The notes under the pieces are model-generated. The model searched no databases. It was given only the letters and a program-made list of their open reading frames with translations, and was not told where the DNA came from. A stretch of 64,000 bases of DNA, from NCBI GenBank assembly GCA_036365145.1, contig JAEOAD010002183.1, positions 3,559,501 to 3,623,500 of the forward strand, read 5' to 3'. This document shows positions 12,101-20,816 of this stretch, in pieces. The translations under genes were made by a program, and so were the position numbers. The stretch comes from Orientallactaga sibirica (taxonomy: Eukaryota > Chordata > Mammalia > Rodentia > Dipodidae). Each line of letters starts with the position of its first letter. The stretch's first letter is position 1.

Positions 12101-12828
12101 CGGGCCGCGAGGACAGCCACAGCTCCTCGCCGCTGCTGCACAAGGATCCGGCCTCCCAGGAGGTGGTGAAGAAGGACAACACGCCCCTGCCCGTCCAGCG
12201 GAGCAAGGAGAACGCCCTGCAGCTGCTCCGGGAGGAGAACCGGGCCCTGCAGCAGCTGCTGGAGCAGAGGCAGACCTACTGGGCCCAGGCAGAGGACAAG
12301 GCCGCCGCCCTAGAGGATGGCAAGCCGGCCCCCTCGGTCCAGGAGGAGCCCCACAGCCCCAGCCTCCTGGCAGACCAGGGCTCGGGCCTCGCCTCTCCCT
12401 TCGAGGAGCCCAAAGGGCCTTCCACCCCGCAGGAAGATGCCAAGACGCTGCGCGTCCTGCGGGAGATGGTTGGCGGCCTGTCTGGGCCCGCCGCCGGGGA
12501 GGACGAGGGCAAGGTGGGCCCCACTCTGACGGACAATGGGCAGCCCTTGCAGCTGCTGAGAGAGATGAGCCAGGCGCTGCAGGCCCTGCGGGAGGAGAAC
12601 CGGCTGCTGCAGGAAGAGAACAGGGCCCTGCACGTGCTGCGGGAAGAGCACCGCGTCTTCCCGGAGGAGAACAAGGCCCTGTGGGAGAACAACAAGCTGA
12701 AGCTGCAGCAGCGGCTGGTCATCGACACGGTGACCGAGGTCACGGCCCGGATGGAGATGCTCATCGAAGAGCTGTACGCCTTCATGCCCGCCAAGAACAA
12801 GGAACCCAAGAAGCCCAGCAGGGTCTGA
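3109..12828 (+). CDS. CBY2: CBY2 (chibby family member 2; SPERT/NURIT), three coding exons, complete
   Basis: Coding sequence is join(3109..3183, 3472..3552, 11635..12828), giving 449 residues; the human protein is about 448. The protein starts [13 protein letters not shown] Chibby-family signature ([20 protein letters not shown], then RWVNE) lies at about residues 112-139. Heptad-rich coiled coils span about 161-205 and about 356-440, and the protein ends in KKPSRV. The family is known as a testis/spermatid leucine-zipper protein reported to partner NEK1. It is a paralogue of CBY1, the beta-catenin antagonist and ciliary-base protein, so a structural role in spermatids is expected and enzymatic activity is not. 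Both introns are phase 0 with GT-AG ends. The frame is intact with no premature stop. Exon 3 is far more GC-rich than its surroundings. Identification rests on remembered orthologue sequence but matches from first to last residue. Confidence 0.96.
3472..3552 (+). CDS. CBY2: CBY2 coding exon 2 (residues 26-52)
   Basis: The acceptor is a strong pyrimidine tract ending TTTTCCACAG at 3471. The donor is CAG|GTAGGG at 3553. The 81-nt exon encodes [12 protein letters not shown] and then [15 protein letters not shown], in phase 0 on both sides. It aligns without gaps to the human segment that joins exon 1 to the long last exon. Confidence 0.94.
4785..5075 (-). mobile_element. MaLR-type LTR fragment, antisense
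   Basis: Reads TTAATTACTTTTCTAAATA, then AGGAGGAAATATTTGTTTTGG and CTCATAGTTC, the usual antisense layout of rodent MaLR LTRs. It is diverged and the limits are approximate. Confidence 0.55.
5084..5341 (-). mobile_element. Dipodoid tRNA-type SINE with (TG)n, antisense
   Basis: It ends in CTGAGACATCTCTCCAGCCC. The pyrimidine/purine-repeat arm has expanded into a (TG)n run at 5160-5182. Confidence 0.85.
5355..5616 (-). mobile_element. Dipodoid SINE, long variant, antisense
   Basis: It carries the extra block CCCCCTTGTGGGCAAGTGCG followed by CATTGCGCCCTTG, and ends CTAAGCCATCTCTCCAGCCC. The same long variant occurs at 29059 and 57843. Confidence 0.85.
5617..6949. other. Intron 2 stretch without recognisable features
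   Basis: Several short open frames occur, but none has recognisable domains or splice-site support. I see no RNA gene. Confidence 0.4.
6963..7225 (+). mobile_element. Dipodoid tRNA-type SINE, sense, with 13-bp TSD
   Basis: It starts GGGTTGGGGTGATGGCTTAG and ends in a pyrimidine tract plus A-run. The duplication ATCAATCACATTT is perfect at 6950-6962 and 7226-7238, fixing both ends of the insertion. Confidence 0.93.
7500..7845 (-). mobile_element. MaLR-type LTR, antisense
   Basis: TCTTAGTTTTCTGTTGCTAT, AACACAATACTTGAG and TTGGTGAGGGCCTTCTTGCT are typical of ancient MaLR LTRs read in reverse. It contains an AT palindrome (CC, seven AT, GG) at 7654-7671. Confidence 0.6.
7846..9250. other. Intron 2 stretch, mostly unassigned
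   Basis: Around 8990-9060 there is MIR-like text (GTGACACAGAAAGTAAGTGA). Otherwise I recognise nothing; the open frame at 8353-8607 looks fortuitous. Confidence 0.4.
9255..9428 (+). mobile_element. Old tRNA-type SINE remnant, CA-rich end
   Basis: GACATTCTCTTCTGGCTTCT and then GCACATAGGTGCACACATGG matches the 3' arm of B2/B3-like SINEs (compare 63629-63700). Confidence 0.5.
9755..9860. mobile_element. MER5-like DNA transposon fragment
   Basis: GTCAGATTTTGGGGCCACAC and CCCAGACTGTC resemble the central part of MER5-type hAT elements. The call rests on remembered consensus. Confidence 0.35.
10388..10480 (-). mobile_element. ID-type SINE, antisense
   Basis: Reads GCTAGAGCTCAAACTCGGGG, CTTGGTGCATGGCAGAC, then TTACCACTGAGCTGATCCCT: the reverse of an ID head with A/B-box-like spacing. 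Confidence 0.65.
10660..10800 (-). mobile_element. Diverged B1, antisense
   Basis: ACCAGGCTGGCCTTGAATTT, GATCCTCCTGCCTCTGCCTC and GAGATTACAGGCCTGCACCA are B1 landmarks in reverse. Confidence 0.75.
10801..11019 (-). mobile_element. Dipodoid tRNA-type SINE, antisense
   Basis: The T-rich end at 10811-10840 is followed by an AGAG tract and GTAAGCCATCTCTCCAGCCC. Confidence 0.9.
11635..12828 (+). CDS. CBY2: CBY2 terminal coding exon (residues 53-449)
   Basis: The acceptor GTTCTCTCCGCAG ends at 11634 and the exon opens [18 protein letters not shown]. The conserved frame runs continuously from 11635 to the TGA at 12826-12828, so the GTG at 11719 is internal valine 81 and not a start. The exon carries the Chibby signature, both coiled coils and the conserved C terminus ([20 protein letters not shown]). 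Leucines at residues 169, 176, 183, 190 and 197 are spaced exactly seven apart, with asparagines in phase, forming a zipper-like heptad array. Confidence 0.96.
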   Translation, partial: RGSAEPFLRLHNLYSTPRCSRQAAAFPRVGRRVASQHSYPLNRFSSVPCDSMERPTSQADLELDYNPPRVQLSDEMFVFQDGRWVNESCRLQSPYFSPSTSFHHKLHHKRLAKEYLLQEENKTLRDENRALRHENRALRKENTILQVFWEDHKVAAGREDSHSSSPLLHKDPASQEVVKKDNTPLPVQRSKENALQLLREENRALQQLLEQRQTYWAQAEDKAAALEDGKPAPSVQEEPHSPSLLADQGSGLASPFEEPKGPSTPQEDAKTLRVLREMVGGLSGPAAGEDEGKVGPTLTDNGQPLQLLREMSQALQALREENRLLQEENRALHVLREEHRVFPEENKALWENNKLKLQQRLVIDTVTEVTARMEMLIEELYAFMPAKNKEPKKPSRV

Positions 12829-12990
12829 GGCCTTTGCAGCGGACGGGGACACCGAGTTCGGGCACCCAACAGCAAACCAGAGAGAATCCTTGTCTTCCCC
12901 GACCTTCCTCGCCTGCCTGTGGAGTAGTGGCGTTAAGGGCCTTCCTACACCCAGAGAAGCAATAAAAGCTAAGGCCCCGGCCAGCCAACA
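12829..12990 (+). other. CBY2: CBY2 3' UTR (end approximate)
   Basis: This is the short untranslated stretch from the CBY2 stop codon to just past the AATAAA at 12961. The cleavage point is inferred to lie 10-30 nt after the signal. Confidence 0.7.
12961..12966 (+). terminator. CBY2: CBY2 polyadenylation signal AATAAA
   Basis: A canonical AATAAA hexamer lies 133 nt after the stop codon. A GT-rich stretch (CCTGGTGTTCC) follows near 12994-13004, consistent with a downstream element. Confidence 0.75.
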
Positions 12991-13164
12991 CCAGCCTGGT
13001 GTTCCAGCCTCTGTCTCCTTCCCCCATCTTTTCTCCTGTTCTGCCTCTTCCTCCTCCTCCTCTTTGCTGTTCCTCCTTTTCCCTTCCTCCATACAGTCTC
13101 TTCGTTTTTCTTCTGCCTTCTTATTTAACGCTCCTCATTCTCCCTCCCCCCTCGCCCTTCTGTA

Positions 13165-13282
13165 GAGTTGAGCTGGGACTGTGGTACCTGTCTGTATTTC
13201 TAGCTCATGGGAGGCTGAGAGGGGAGGAGCTTCAGGCCAGCCTAGGCTACATAGTGAGAATCTTGCTTTTCTAGAAAAACAC
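13165..13282 (+). mobile_element. Diverged B1-type SINE, sense
   Basis: GGGAGGCTGAGAGGGGAGGA followed by CAGGCCAGCCTAGGCTACAT are B1 sense landmarks. It lies just beyond the CBY2 3' end. Confidence 0.65.
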
Positions 13283-13329
13283 TAGTTCTTAGAGCAGAAT
13301 TGAATTGAAAAGAGCCCTACCATTACTCA

Positions 13330-13900
13330 TCTCCCATGTCCCTGCCAAAATTTGTCAGAATGGACAATCATTATCACACAAAGGCTACAGCTTATGTCAG
13401 GCTTCACTGTTGAGCTGTGTATTGGGTTTGGACAAGTGTCCACAACTGTGATCAATACACAGACCAGTTTCACTATCCTACAAGCCCTCTTGTCCCCTTA
13501 TCCATTCCTCCCTCCTCATCTCTGACCTACTTACTATCTAGTGTCTCCTTTTGCTGAATGTCCCACAGTTAGAATCACATAGTGGATATGTTTTCAGATT
13601 GGCTTCTTTTAGTTGGATATTCACTGGGGCTCCATCACACCCTTTTCACAGATTGCTAGCTAATTTCTCTTTAAGATCTACAAGTCCATCTTTGGGAGGT
13701 ACCACCGTTTACTTACCCAGTCACCTTCTGAATGGCTTCCAAGTTTTGGCAAGTATGATGTGGCTTATCTTTGTCCTCCCTTCCCACATCTCCCCTATTT
13801 CTGCCTTTATTGTCTCTATTTTTTCATTTCCTCCTTTTTTCTTTCTTCTTTTCCTACCCTCTTACATATTTCTTATCACTTTCTATTTCTGAGGTTATAG
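13330..13900 (-). mobile_element. Ancient L1 3' region, antisense
   Basis: GTTTTCAGATTGGCTTCTTT, GGTACCACCGTTTACTTACC and GGCTTCCAAGTTTTGGCAAG are landmarks of old mammalian L1 3' ends in reverse. The forward open frames here are incidental. Confidence 0.7.
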
Positions 13901-13919
13901 GGGCAGGGAATGTGTTGGA

Positions 13920-14130
13920 GAAGCACTTTAAGCCAGGGCTTTCCACTGTTGCCATTTGGGGACTGGATAACTCTGCGGTGGGGACTTCTTTGGACTCTAT
14001 AGTATTTTCCAGCATTGCTGGATTCTTCTCACCAGATGCCAGTTATAGCTGGCTGTCCTCCAGCTATGGCATCATTGAATATCTCCTGAGAGGTATAATC
14101 TCAACACTGTTGTAGGATCCTAAAATGCAT
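13920..14130. mobile_element. DNA-transposon-like fragment (hAT/MER type)
   Basis: GCCATTTGGGGACTGGATAA, CATTGCTGGATTCTTCTCAC and CCAGATGCCAGTTATAGC resemble a non-autonomous mammalian DNA transposon. The exact family is not assigned. Confidence 0.4.
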
Positions 14131-14309
14131 TACTTGAAATACTAGTTCTTAAAGGACTCTGAAAATGCATGCTTCCATGAGGACAACTCTTATATATAAT
14201 CCCCTCCAGCAGATTCACAGTCAGACCTAAAGGGTCTGAAAGTTCCATGGTGAAGAAATCTGTGTATCTCATGAACACAGGATGGCCGGCCAAATTTTAT
14301 ATGTGTATA

Positions 14310-14480
14310 TGCTTTTCTCGATACTGTGACATAGTCCCTGACAAAAGCAATTTAGGAAGGAAGGCTTTATTCTGGCTTACATTTTGAGCATGTAGTTGAT
14401 CATGGTGGTGTAATAGGAGTTGTTAGGGTCAGAGCTGGGCCCTGGGTCCTGGCAACCCTACCCAAGTACATTCTCAGTAG
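14310..14480 (-). mobile_element. MaLR-type LTR fragment, antisense
   Basis: CTGACAAAAGCAATTTAGGA followed by GGCTTTATTCTGGCTTACAT is the reversed 3' part of a rodent MaLR LTR. Confidence 0.6.
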
Positions 14481-14517
14481 GCCAGTTTAACAAAAAGTAA
14501 TGGCAAAAAAATATTTC

Positions 14518-14715
14518 AGGGCTGGAGTGATGGCTCAGCGGTTAAGGCTCTTGCCTGCAAAAACTAAAGACCTGAGTTCAGTTCCCCAATATCTACATAA
14601 AGCCAGATGCACAAAGTCGCTCATGCATCTGGAGTTCATTTGCAGCAGCTGGAGGCCCTGGTACACCCATCCTCTGTATCTCTGTTTGCAAATCAATAAA
14701 TTAAAAAAATATTAA
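14518..14715 (+). mobile_element. Dipodoid tRNA-type SINE, sense
   Basis: GGGCTGGAGTGATGGCTCAG, then the GCACAAAGTCGCTCATGCAT arm, ending in an A-rich tail (AATAAATTAAAAAAATATT). Confidence 0.9.
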
Positions 14716-15249
14716 ATTCAATTTGGCCACATTGGAAAGGGGACAAAAAGGTCCAGTGACACTCCTCCCCCATCCATCGTCAAGGTCCTGACAGATTCAT
14801 GTTTAAATGGAGGGTAGGAGTTACGCATAACTAAGCAGTTCTGATCAAGATGTGGTTTCATCATCGTCTCAGCTCTGGTCTTTCCTACAAGGTGGTCTAA
14901 CAGGTTGTCAGGACTGCATGGATTCTCTTTGCAGAGACAAGTTCCTCTTCTGACCGGCACATGGGCTTCAGTCCTTTTCTTCTCCCAACATAGACTCCTT
15001 GAGGAAATTCTGATTTCTTGGGGTTTATTGTTTGAATAGTCTGATAGTAAAAATGGGGGGCACAAGAGTCTCTTTAGAGTATCTTTATTCCAGGTAGGAC
15101 AGCAGGGAAGCCATGGTATCAGGAGTGTGAAGCCAGTGGTCACATTACATCCACAACCAGGAAGCAGAGAGAATACTGGTTACTGGTGCTCAGCTCACTT
15201 TCTCTTTTGTATTTAGTCGAGAACCCCAGCTCATGGATGGTTCCATGTA

Positions 15250-15360
15250 CATTCAGGTGGTCTTCTCTGCTCTTTTAAAATTTTCTGGAAACATTTTTAT
15301 AGACACACCCAGAGGTGTGTTTCCATGGGATTCTAAAGTTTATCAAGTTGACAATGAAGA
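15250..15360 (-). mobile_element. ERVL-type LTR fragment (MLT2/RMER-like), antisense
   Basis: ATAGACACACCCAGAGGTGT and CAAGTTGACAATGAAGATTA match the 5' end of ERVL LTRs in reverse. Confidence 0.55.
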
Positions 15361-15619
15361 TTAATCATTACAATCTGATTTTGGAATCCTGTGTATTTCT
15401 GTTGCTTAGCAAAGTTTAAGGAGTGATGCTTTCTGCTCTCCAACCCTAGGCTCACTTCTCTGCCTCTAGGTTCACACCTATAAACCTCATGGTTCACACT
15501 TCTAGCTGGATACAAGCATTTGGGTAGGTGACCATCACTAGAGAAAGGGATAAGGGCTCAAGATTTAGTGTCTTGGGCTTTTGCTTTCATTATAAAGTTG
15601 AGCGTATTAACAAACTATG

Positions 15620-15925
15620 GGGTTGGAGAGATGGTTAAGCAGTTAAAGGTGCTTGCTTGCAAAGCCTGATTTGCCTGGCTCTGATTCCCCAGGACCTATG
15701 TGAAGCCAGATGCACAAAGTGTTACATATGTTTGGAGTTCACATACAGTGGCAGGGGCCCTGACATGTTTCTCTCTCTCTCTCTCTACTCTGTCCTTTCT
15801 CGGAAATAAGTTCTCATATATATATAACAAACACAGAAGGGAGCCTGGACCTTCCCCCGACCCCAGGTATTATGTCAGGCCTTGCAAGCAAACGCTCTTA
15901 ACTACTGAGTCATCTCTCCAGGTAT
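15620..15925 (+). mobile_element. Dipodoid SINE, sense, plus antisense SINE remnant
   Basis: 15620-15812 reads GGGTTGGAGAGATGG through a (CT)n tract. 15868-15924 is the tail end of an antisense copy (CTGAGTCATCTCTCCAGG). Both are diverged. Confidence 0.8.
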
Positions 15926-16204
15926 TCTGATTTAATAGATATTGGACACTGGGAATGACTAAATGCTACCCAGGAAATCACCAGTAAAACTTAGGCATCA
16001 CTGTAGTAGTGCTGTGAAGCCTTCTGATCCTTGTATAAATGACAGGCACATGGAAGGAGAAGCACATGACCTGCTTTGTCTACAGGAAAACCATCGTATT
16101 GTGACTAAGATGAGTTTGATTCTGAAACATCATCACTGTGTGTACATTGTCGATGCTGGATACTTTCTCAGATGAGCAAACTGAGCCAAAAGCAGACCTT
16201 TGCA

Positions 16205-16640
16205 AACCTTGTGGAGTTCTTTGTACATATTTTTTCATTTGTGACCCTTAGAACTCTGTGAAGTGGGCACTAGCATTTCTTTTTTTAAAAACTTATTTTT
16301 GTTATTTGCAAAGAGAGAGGGAGAAAGGGGAGAGGGGAGAGAGAGAAAGAGAAAGAGAATGCCAGGGCTTCTTGCCACTATAAACGAGCTCAGGTGCATG
16401 TGCCACTTTGTGCATCTGGCTTTATATGGGTACTGGGGCATTGAACCCAGGCTGACAGGCTTTACAAACATGCACCTTTAACCACTGAGCCATCTCTCCA
16501 GCTCCACACTATCATTTCTTTTGCAGTTATGGGAATGGAAACTCAGAGTGATTTGCTGTTAGACAGGAAGAGCCAAACTGGTACTTTGACCACACACAAG
16601 GCTGCAGATCTCAAATTCTGTGAGATTTCATGGCCAGTTT
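16205..16640 (+). mobile_element. MIR-like fragment split by a SINE
   Basis: 16205-16283 (CCCTTAGAACTCTGTGAAGT) continues at 16508-16640 (GGGAATGGAAACTCAGAGTG), in MIR order. The SINE at 16284-16507 lies between them. Confidence 0.5.
16284..16507 (-). mobile_element. Dipodoid tRNA-type SINE, antisense, with TSD
   Basis: It ends GAGCCATCTCTCCAGCTCC. ACTAGCATTTCTTT at 16269 and ACTATCATTTCTTTT at 16508-16522 are the near-identical target duplication. Confidence 0.9.
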
Positions 16641-16663
16641 TCTGGTCTCTAAAAAGTATAAAA

Positions 16664-16857
16664 ATAGCCAAGCATAGTGGCACATGCCTTTAATCCCAGC
16701 ACTTGGGAAGCAGAGGCAGGAGGATCTTCATGAGTTCAAGGCCAGCCTGGGACTACAGAGTGAGTTCCAGGTCAGCCTGGGCTACAGTGAGACCCTACCT
16801 TGAAAAATAAAAAACAAAAACAAAAAGCAAAAAACAAAACAAAACAAAAAAAAAACC
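16664..16857 (+). mobile_element. B1 SINE, sense, long A/C-rich tail
   Basis: AGCCAAGCATAGTGGCACAT, CTTTAATCCCAGCACTTGGG and GTGAGACCCTACCTTG, then an (AAAC)n tail that abuts the ERV-like insertion. Confidence 0.93.
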
Positions 16858-16871
16858 ATAATAATGGTTTT

Positions 16872-17345
16872 TGTGGGTCCCTGGTCCCTCGAGGGCAGTT
16901 GTGCACTGGCATCCTGGAGACGTCCAGGCAACTGCGGAGCAGGGTCTTGAGTGGCCATGAGTGCCACGGGAAGAAACATCCGGGAGACTGCGTGGGAGGA
17001 CAGCTTATTTGCCAGGGGAGTGAGCTTATAGGTGTTCATGTAGTGGCTGGAAGAGGTACAGGGTACGGGTCACAGGGGGATTGGCTGTGTGAAGGCTGCT
17101 GGCTGATACCTCATTAACATATAGGGACCTTTGGTAAAAGGTCACATGGCCATGGGGAAACTGAAACCTAAGTCTTACCAGGACATCCAGGTGCCCCAGG
17201 TGGGGGGTGGGAACGGCTCCACTCCTGCCTTTCTCAAGGCGAGATTATCGGGGTCTGGGCCTGCTGAAACTTCCTATGGCTTGGGTCCCTTAGCTATGCC
17301 TGACAGCTCAGGCCTGTTTTAACTTCCAGTGCTTGGGGTCCTTAA
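16872..17345 (-). repeat. 3' LTR of the minus-strand ERV-like element
   Basis: It shares GGGTCCCTGG, GCATCCTGGAGACGTCCAGG and CAGGGGAGTGAGCTTATAGG with the other LTR. It retains about 119 bp (17060-17178) missing from the partner, including a TATA-like CTATATG on the minus strand near 17115-17124. Its inner boundary is fuzzy. Confidence 0.75.
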
Positions 17346-17963
17346 TGGTAGGTAGCCACAGTAGATGCGCACTGGTTCCCAGGGCACTTTCTGGCACAGG
17401 GCACACATGACCTCAGTGGGTAGCACCATGGCTGTGGGCGGAGAGAGTGTAGAAGGGCCGGGGAACAGCCGGAGAGCTCTACAAAAAACAAGCTGCAGGT
17501 GACGGCTCAGATGCAGACAATGCTGATGCCTGAAATGTGTGCACAAGGGGCAGGATCTGGGAGGTGGGTAGGGTGGTAGGGGCGGATAAAGGGGGATGAG
17601 CATGGGGGAGTCTGGGGTAATTTTTTTTCTAATTTCTTCTACAGCCTTTTCGAGAGAACTGAGGTCCACCACTGGCTGGTCCTCGGGGCCTTCCTCATTG
17701 GAGTCATCATCTGATTTTGGTGTGGTGGACTTATGACTAATACATTGCCTAGTAGTGGCTATAATTGGGAGGAAAGAGAGAGTGGGGGGAATTCCTTCTT
17801 GAACTTCTCGTCTCCTAGCCAGAGAAGCTATGCAGGTCCATATGTTTGGGTCATATGGATCCCCAGAAATCATCCAGGGGGCAATCTGGAGGACTTCCTC
17901 CCAGAAGGAGATGGCTTCCTTCTGGGAAAGCTTAATACCTCTAGCCTTGAGAAGTGCTCATAA
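17319..17963 (-). pseudogene. Gag-like remnant of a class II ERV
   Basis: On the minus strand an open frame enters near 17963. Its first ATG is at 17873, it runs 184 codons, and it stops inside the 3' LTR at 17319. The part before the ATG reads SFWEEVLQIAPW in frame. After it come an acidic linker, a helical stretch (SLEKAVEEIRKK) and a proline-rich YPPLPPYPPP resembling a late-domain region. This resembles matrix-region Gag of betaretrovirus-like elements. It lacks capsid, nucleocapsid, protease and polymerase. The assignment is by inference; the reading frame at the extreme N terminus is broken by a stop. Confidence 0.6.
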
Positions 17964-18442
17964 ACCTCAAATTTGTGACTCCTTTTGGTGGGAGGTGATA
18001 CTACCCATGATAGAAAAAGAGTGGAGATGCCAAGACCAGAGGGCAACATTCCTGAGGGTTGGATAGCACCAGGGGGGATTCCCCAAAGGTCCAGACACAA
18101 GCCTGTCTGCAAGTTTAAGAGACCGGCAACCATCCTCTAGGCTTTTAAGACGTCACTGAGTTACTACTTTTCTGTGTTGTAGAGAACTAGACAGGAGGTG
18201 GTTGCCAATGGCCAAGCGGGCTGTTGGGATCCAAACAGTGGGCTTGGGGCCTTCCATCAGTGCTGGAGAGTGGCCCTGGCCAAGAGACGTCAGTTGCCCA
18301 TTCACCTTATTTGGTCCCTCACAATGGCACAAACTGAAAGTAAAGGAGGAAAAAGAGAAACCTGCCAGCCCTCAAGCATGGAGGCAAGGCCACAGGGCCG
18401 ATGTGCCTCAGCAGGAGCACTCACCTATCCCAGCACGTCTCA

Positions 18443-18811
18443 GAGGGTCCCTGGCCACTCGGGGGCCATTGCACATCGGCACCCTGGAGACATCCAGGCG
18501 GCTGTGGGGCAGGGTCTGGAGTGGCCAAGAGTGTGATGGAAGAAACACCTGGGAGACTACATCGGAGGACAGCTCACTTCTTTGCCAGGGGAGTGAGCTT
18601 GTAAGTGTTCATGTAGTGGTGGGAAGAGGTACAGGACATCGAGATGCCCCAGACATGGGAAGGAAGCGGCCCCACTCCTGCCAATCTCAAGGTGAGATTA
18701 TCGAGGTCTGGGTCGGCTGCAACCTCCTACGGCCTGGGGCCCTTAGCCATGCCTGACAGCTCAGGCCCGTTTTAACCTCCAGTGCCTTGGGGTCCTTAAC
18801 TGTGCCTGACA
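18443..18811 (-). repeat. 5' LTR of the minus-strand ERV-like element, internally deleted
   Basis: It matches the 3' LTR over both halves but jumps from AAGAGGTACAGG directly to ACATCGAGATGCCCC, removing about 119 bp. Confidence 0.75.
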
Positions 18812-19119
18812 GGTTTTAGTGCCTTTTCTCCAGATTTGGAGACTTGTCAAGTCTTACACATTTCTGACATTCCAAAGGTGGGAGATCAATATGAGAAGGA
18901 GCACAGGTAGGGTGTCCTGTCACTTGTGGGTGACTCCACATCTAATCTGCACATGGGGTGGAAGCTGGTGGATGTGCAGGCAAAGGCTGGTAATTTACCC
19001 ACTGCTGTCCCCCAAATCTGAAAAGTGAGAAGTGGTTGTTGATGGGCTTCTGGGCATTTTTCAATTTTTCCTCTTCCATTTGTTATATTCATTTGGGTAC
19101 CATAAAACATTGTAACTGG

Positions 19120-19920
19120 GAGTCAGTGTAGTAATCTAGGAGTAAGGGTTTTTGCTTTAGTCTTTTGATGAAATCAAACTGATTTCTGTTATTTCAGACA
19201 ATGTGAAGACAAAAGACATACTCTTAATGCTTGCGTGTTTCAAATATTTAACTTGGATTAATTTATATAACAGCAGTTGGATGTTTTCTCATGGGCTGAG
19301 AGCTCAGAGAACTTAATACTATTTTACAGTGTCAACTTTTTCTGTCAGGCAGAATCTAAATGGCTGAAAAATTAGCAAGACAAACCATAAAATGTCATTT
19401 TTATGTAGTAGAGGAGATTTATTTCAAAACAATGTTTCATTGTACAGGGTAGTGCAATCTGTCATAGAGTGGCCAACATTCTAGAGGAATCTAATCTCTG
19501 GTGGAATAGAATGAAATTTCATTCTTCAAAGAAAGTCTCCTCTAAGCATCCATGCTTCTATCTTGGCTCTATGTCTGTTTCTAGTCCAGCATGAGGTCTT
19601 GATCTAATGGGCAAGGCTGATCATTCTTTACGTGGCAGGGTTGGGCTCAGAGGCTTTAAGAATTGCCTTTAGAGAGCTAAACATTCTACCTGTCCTGCCT
19701 TCTCTCACATAACTCTTGGCTTGGCTGGATTTTTTTTTTTGTTGTTGTTGTTGTTTGGTTCTATAATCAACTCTCCAGCCGAATTGGGTGAATCCTTTTC
19801 ATAGGATTATCTCATACCATCAGTTGATGGTCCTGGCCAATAGAGAAGAGCATCCACAATTTTAAACACCTAACTAGGACTCCATATTTCAAGGGAGAGA
19901 TTCTGTGTAAGGAGTGTCAT
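19120..19920. other. Unassigned intergenic DNA
   Basis: A T/GTT-rich tract lies at 19730-19757. I see nothing else that I recognise. Confidence 0.4.
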
Positions 19921-19922
19921 TG

Positions 19923-20160
19923 TGTTAGTCAGTTTTCATTACTGTAATAAAGCAGAAGGCTGGGAACTTCTAAACAGAAGAAATTTATTTAGGTCACAGT
20001 TCTTGCAAAGGTTCCTAAGGGAGGCAGGAGCTGGCATCAGCTTTGGTGGTCCCACCTCTTAAAGGTCCTACCACCTTATCTTTGCTTCACTAGAAATCAA
20101 ATCTATTACACTTCAACCCTTGGTGAATGTACTCAAACTATGTAAACCATAATAGTCATC
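19923..20160 (-). mobile_element. MaLR-type LTR, antisense
   Basis: GTGTTAGTCAGTTTTCATTA, AAATTTATTTAGGTCACAG and GGTCCTACCACCTTATC are the usual reversed MaLR landmarks. Confidence 0.6.
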
Positions 20161-20457
20161 TTGAACTTTTCAGAGTGTCAACAATGGGAATCAATATTGA
20201 AAAGACTCAGGAAAATTCTCCATGCTCAAACTCCATTTGAACTGTTTTCTGTGGAATTTCATACACAGTCCATGCTTGCTCGAGTCCAGTGTTATTCTGG
20301 GAAGCATGGGAAATGGCAGAGGTGAGAACACTGGGATAAAGAGTCTGATGGAGGAAGGTGGGGTCAGCTAAGCCCTCCTCAGTTACTGTCCTCAGAGCTG
20401 AATTTCTGATTCATCAGGTTGGAACTCACTTACTGAGAGGTAAGGTCATTTTCAGGT

Positions 20458-20816
20458 TGTGGTAGTTTGAATATATGGCCCCCAATATATCTAGTGTTTT
20501 ATTAGTTTGTTGTTTGCATCTGCAGCCACCGGGCTGGAGGCAATGCCGCTGGGCAGATCTTAAAGTGTGGTGGTGAGTTTGAGATTCCATTGTAAAGATA
20601 TGCAAAGTGTGCCCAGTAGGAGTTCCTGAAGTGTGCTGTGCTGTGTGGCTTGTGGCTTTTGCTCTCTCTCTGCTTGGCCCTGTGAAGGCAGGCCAGCTTT
20701 TTCTGCCATTATGGAACTTCCCCTGAATCTGTAAGCGTCAATAAATAATATCCCTTCCTCCATAACTGTGCCTAGTCTGGAAGTTCATCTCAGTGAACCT
20801 GAAGCTGCCTGCTACA
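20458..20816 (+). mobile_element. MaLR-type solo LTR, sense, perfect 5-bp TSD
   Basis: Starts TGTGGTAGTTTGAATATATG and ends GCCTGCTACA. CAGGT is duplicated at 20453-20457 and 20817-20821. It carries a polyadenylation-like AATAAATAATATCCC near its 3' third. Same family as 31890-32232 and 33591-33934. Confidence 0.88.

Larger units (their letters stand above)
16872..18811 (-). mobile_element. Compact class II ERV-like element, minus strand, LTRs plus Gag-like remnant
   Basis: Two related segments (about 16872-17345 and about 18443-18811) flank roughly 1.1 kb of internal DNA. The outer edges read TGTGGGTCCC and CTGACA, i.e. TG...CA, and abut a perfect 6-bp duplication GGTTTT at 16866-16871 and 18812-18817. 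Six-bp duplications are typical of class II (betaretrovirus-like) ERVs. The internal part carries only a Gag-like frame. No pol or env is present, so the copy is non-autonomous and defective. Confidence 0.8.

Noticed and set aside
11592..12965. Other plus-strand frames overlapping CBY2 exon 3 (118, 70 and 94 codons)
   Set aside because: Alternative frames of the same exon; only the frame of 11635-12828 matches the CBY2 family and the splice phases.
11473..13092. Long minus-strand frames (222, 199 and 260 codons) across CBY2 exon 3
   Set aside because: They are shadows of a GC-rich coding exon read in reverse; no recognisable domains, and the plus frame is conserved CBY2.
17319..17873. Gag-like frame as a host-domesticated gene
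   Set aside because: It sits between its own LTRs, ends inside the 3' LTR and has a broken N terminus, so a decayed element is the simpler reading.
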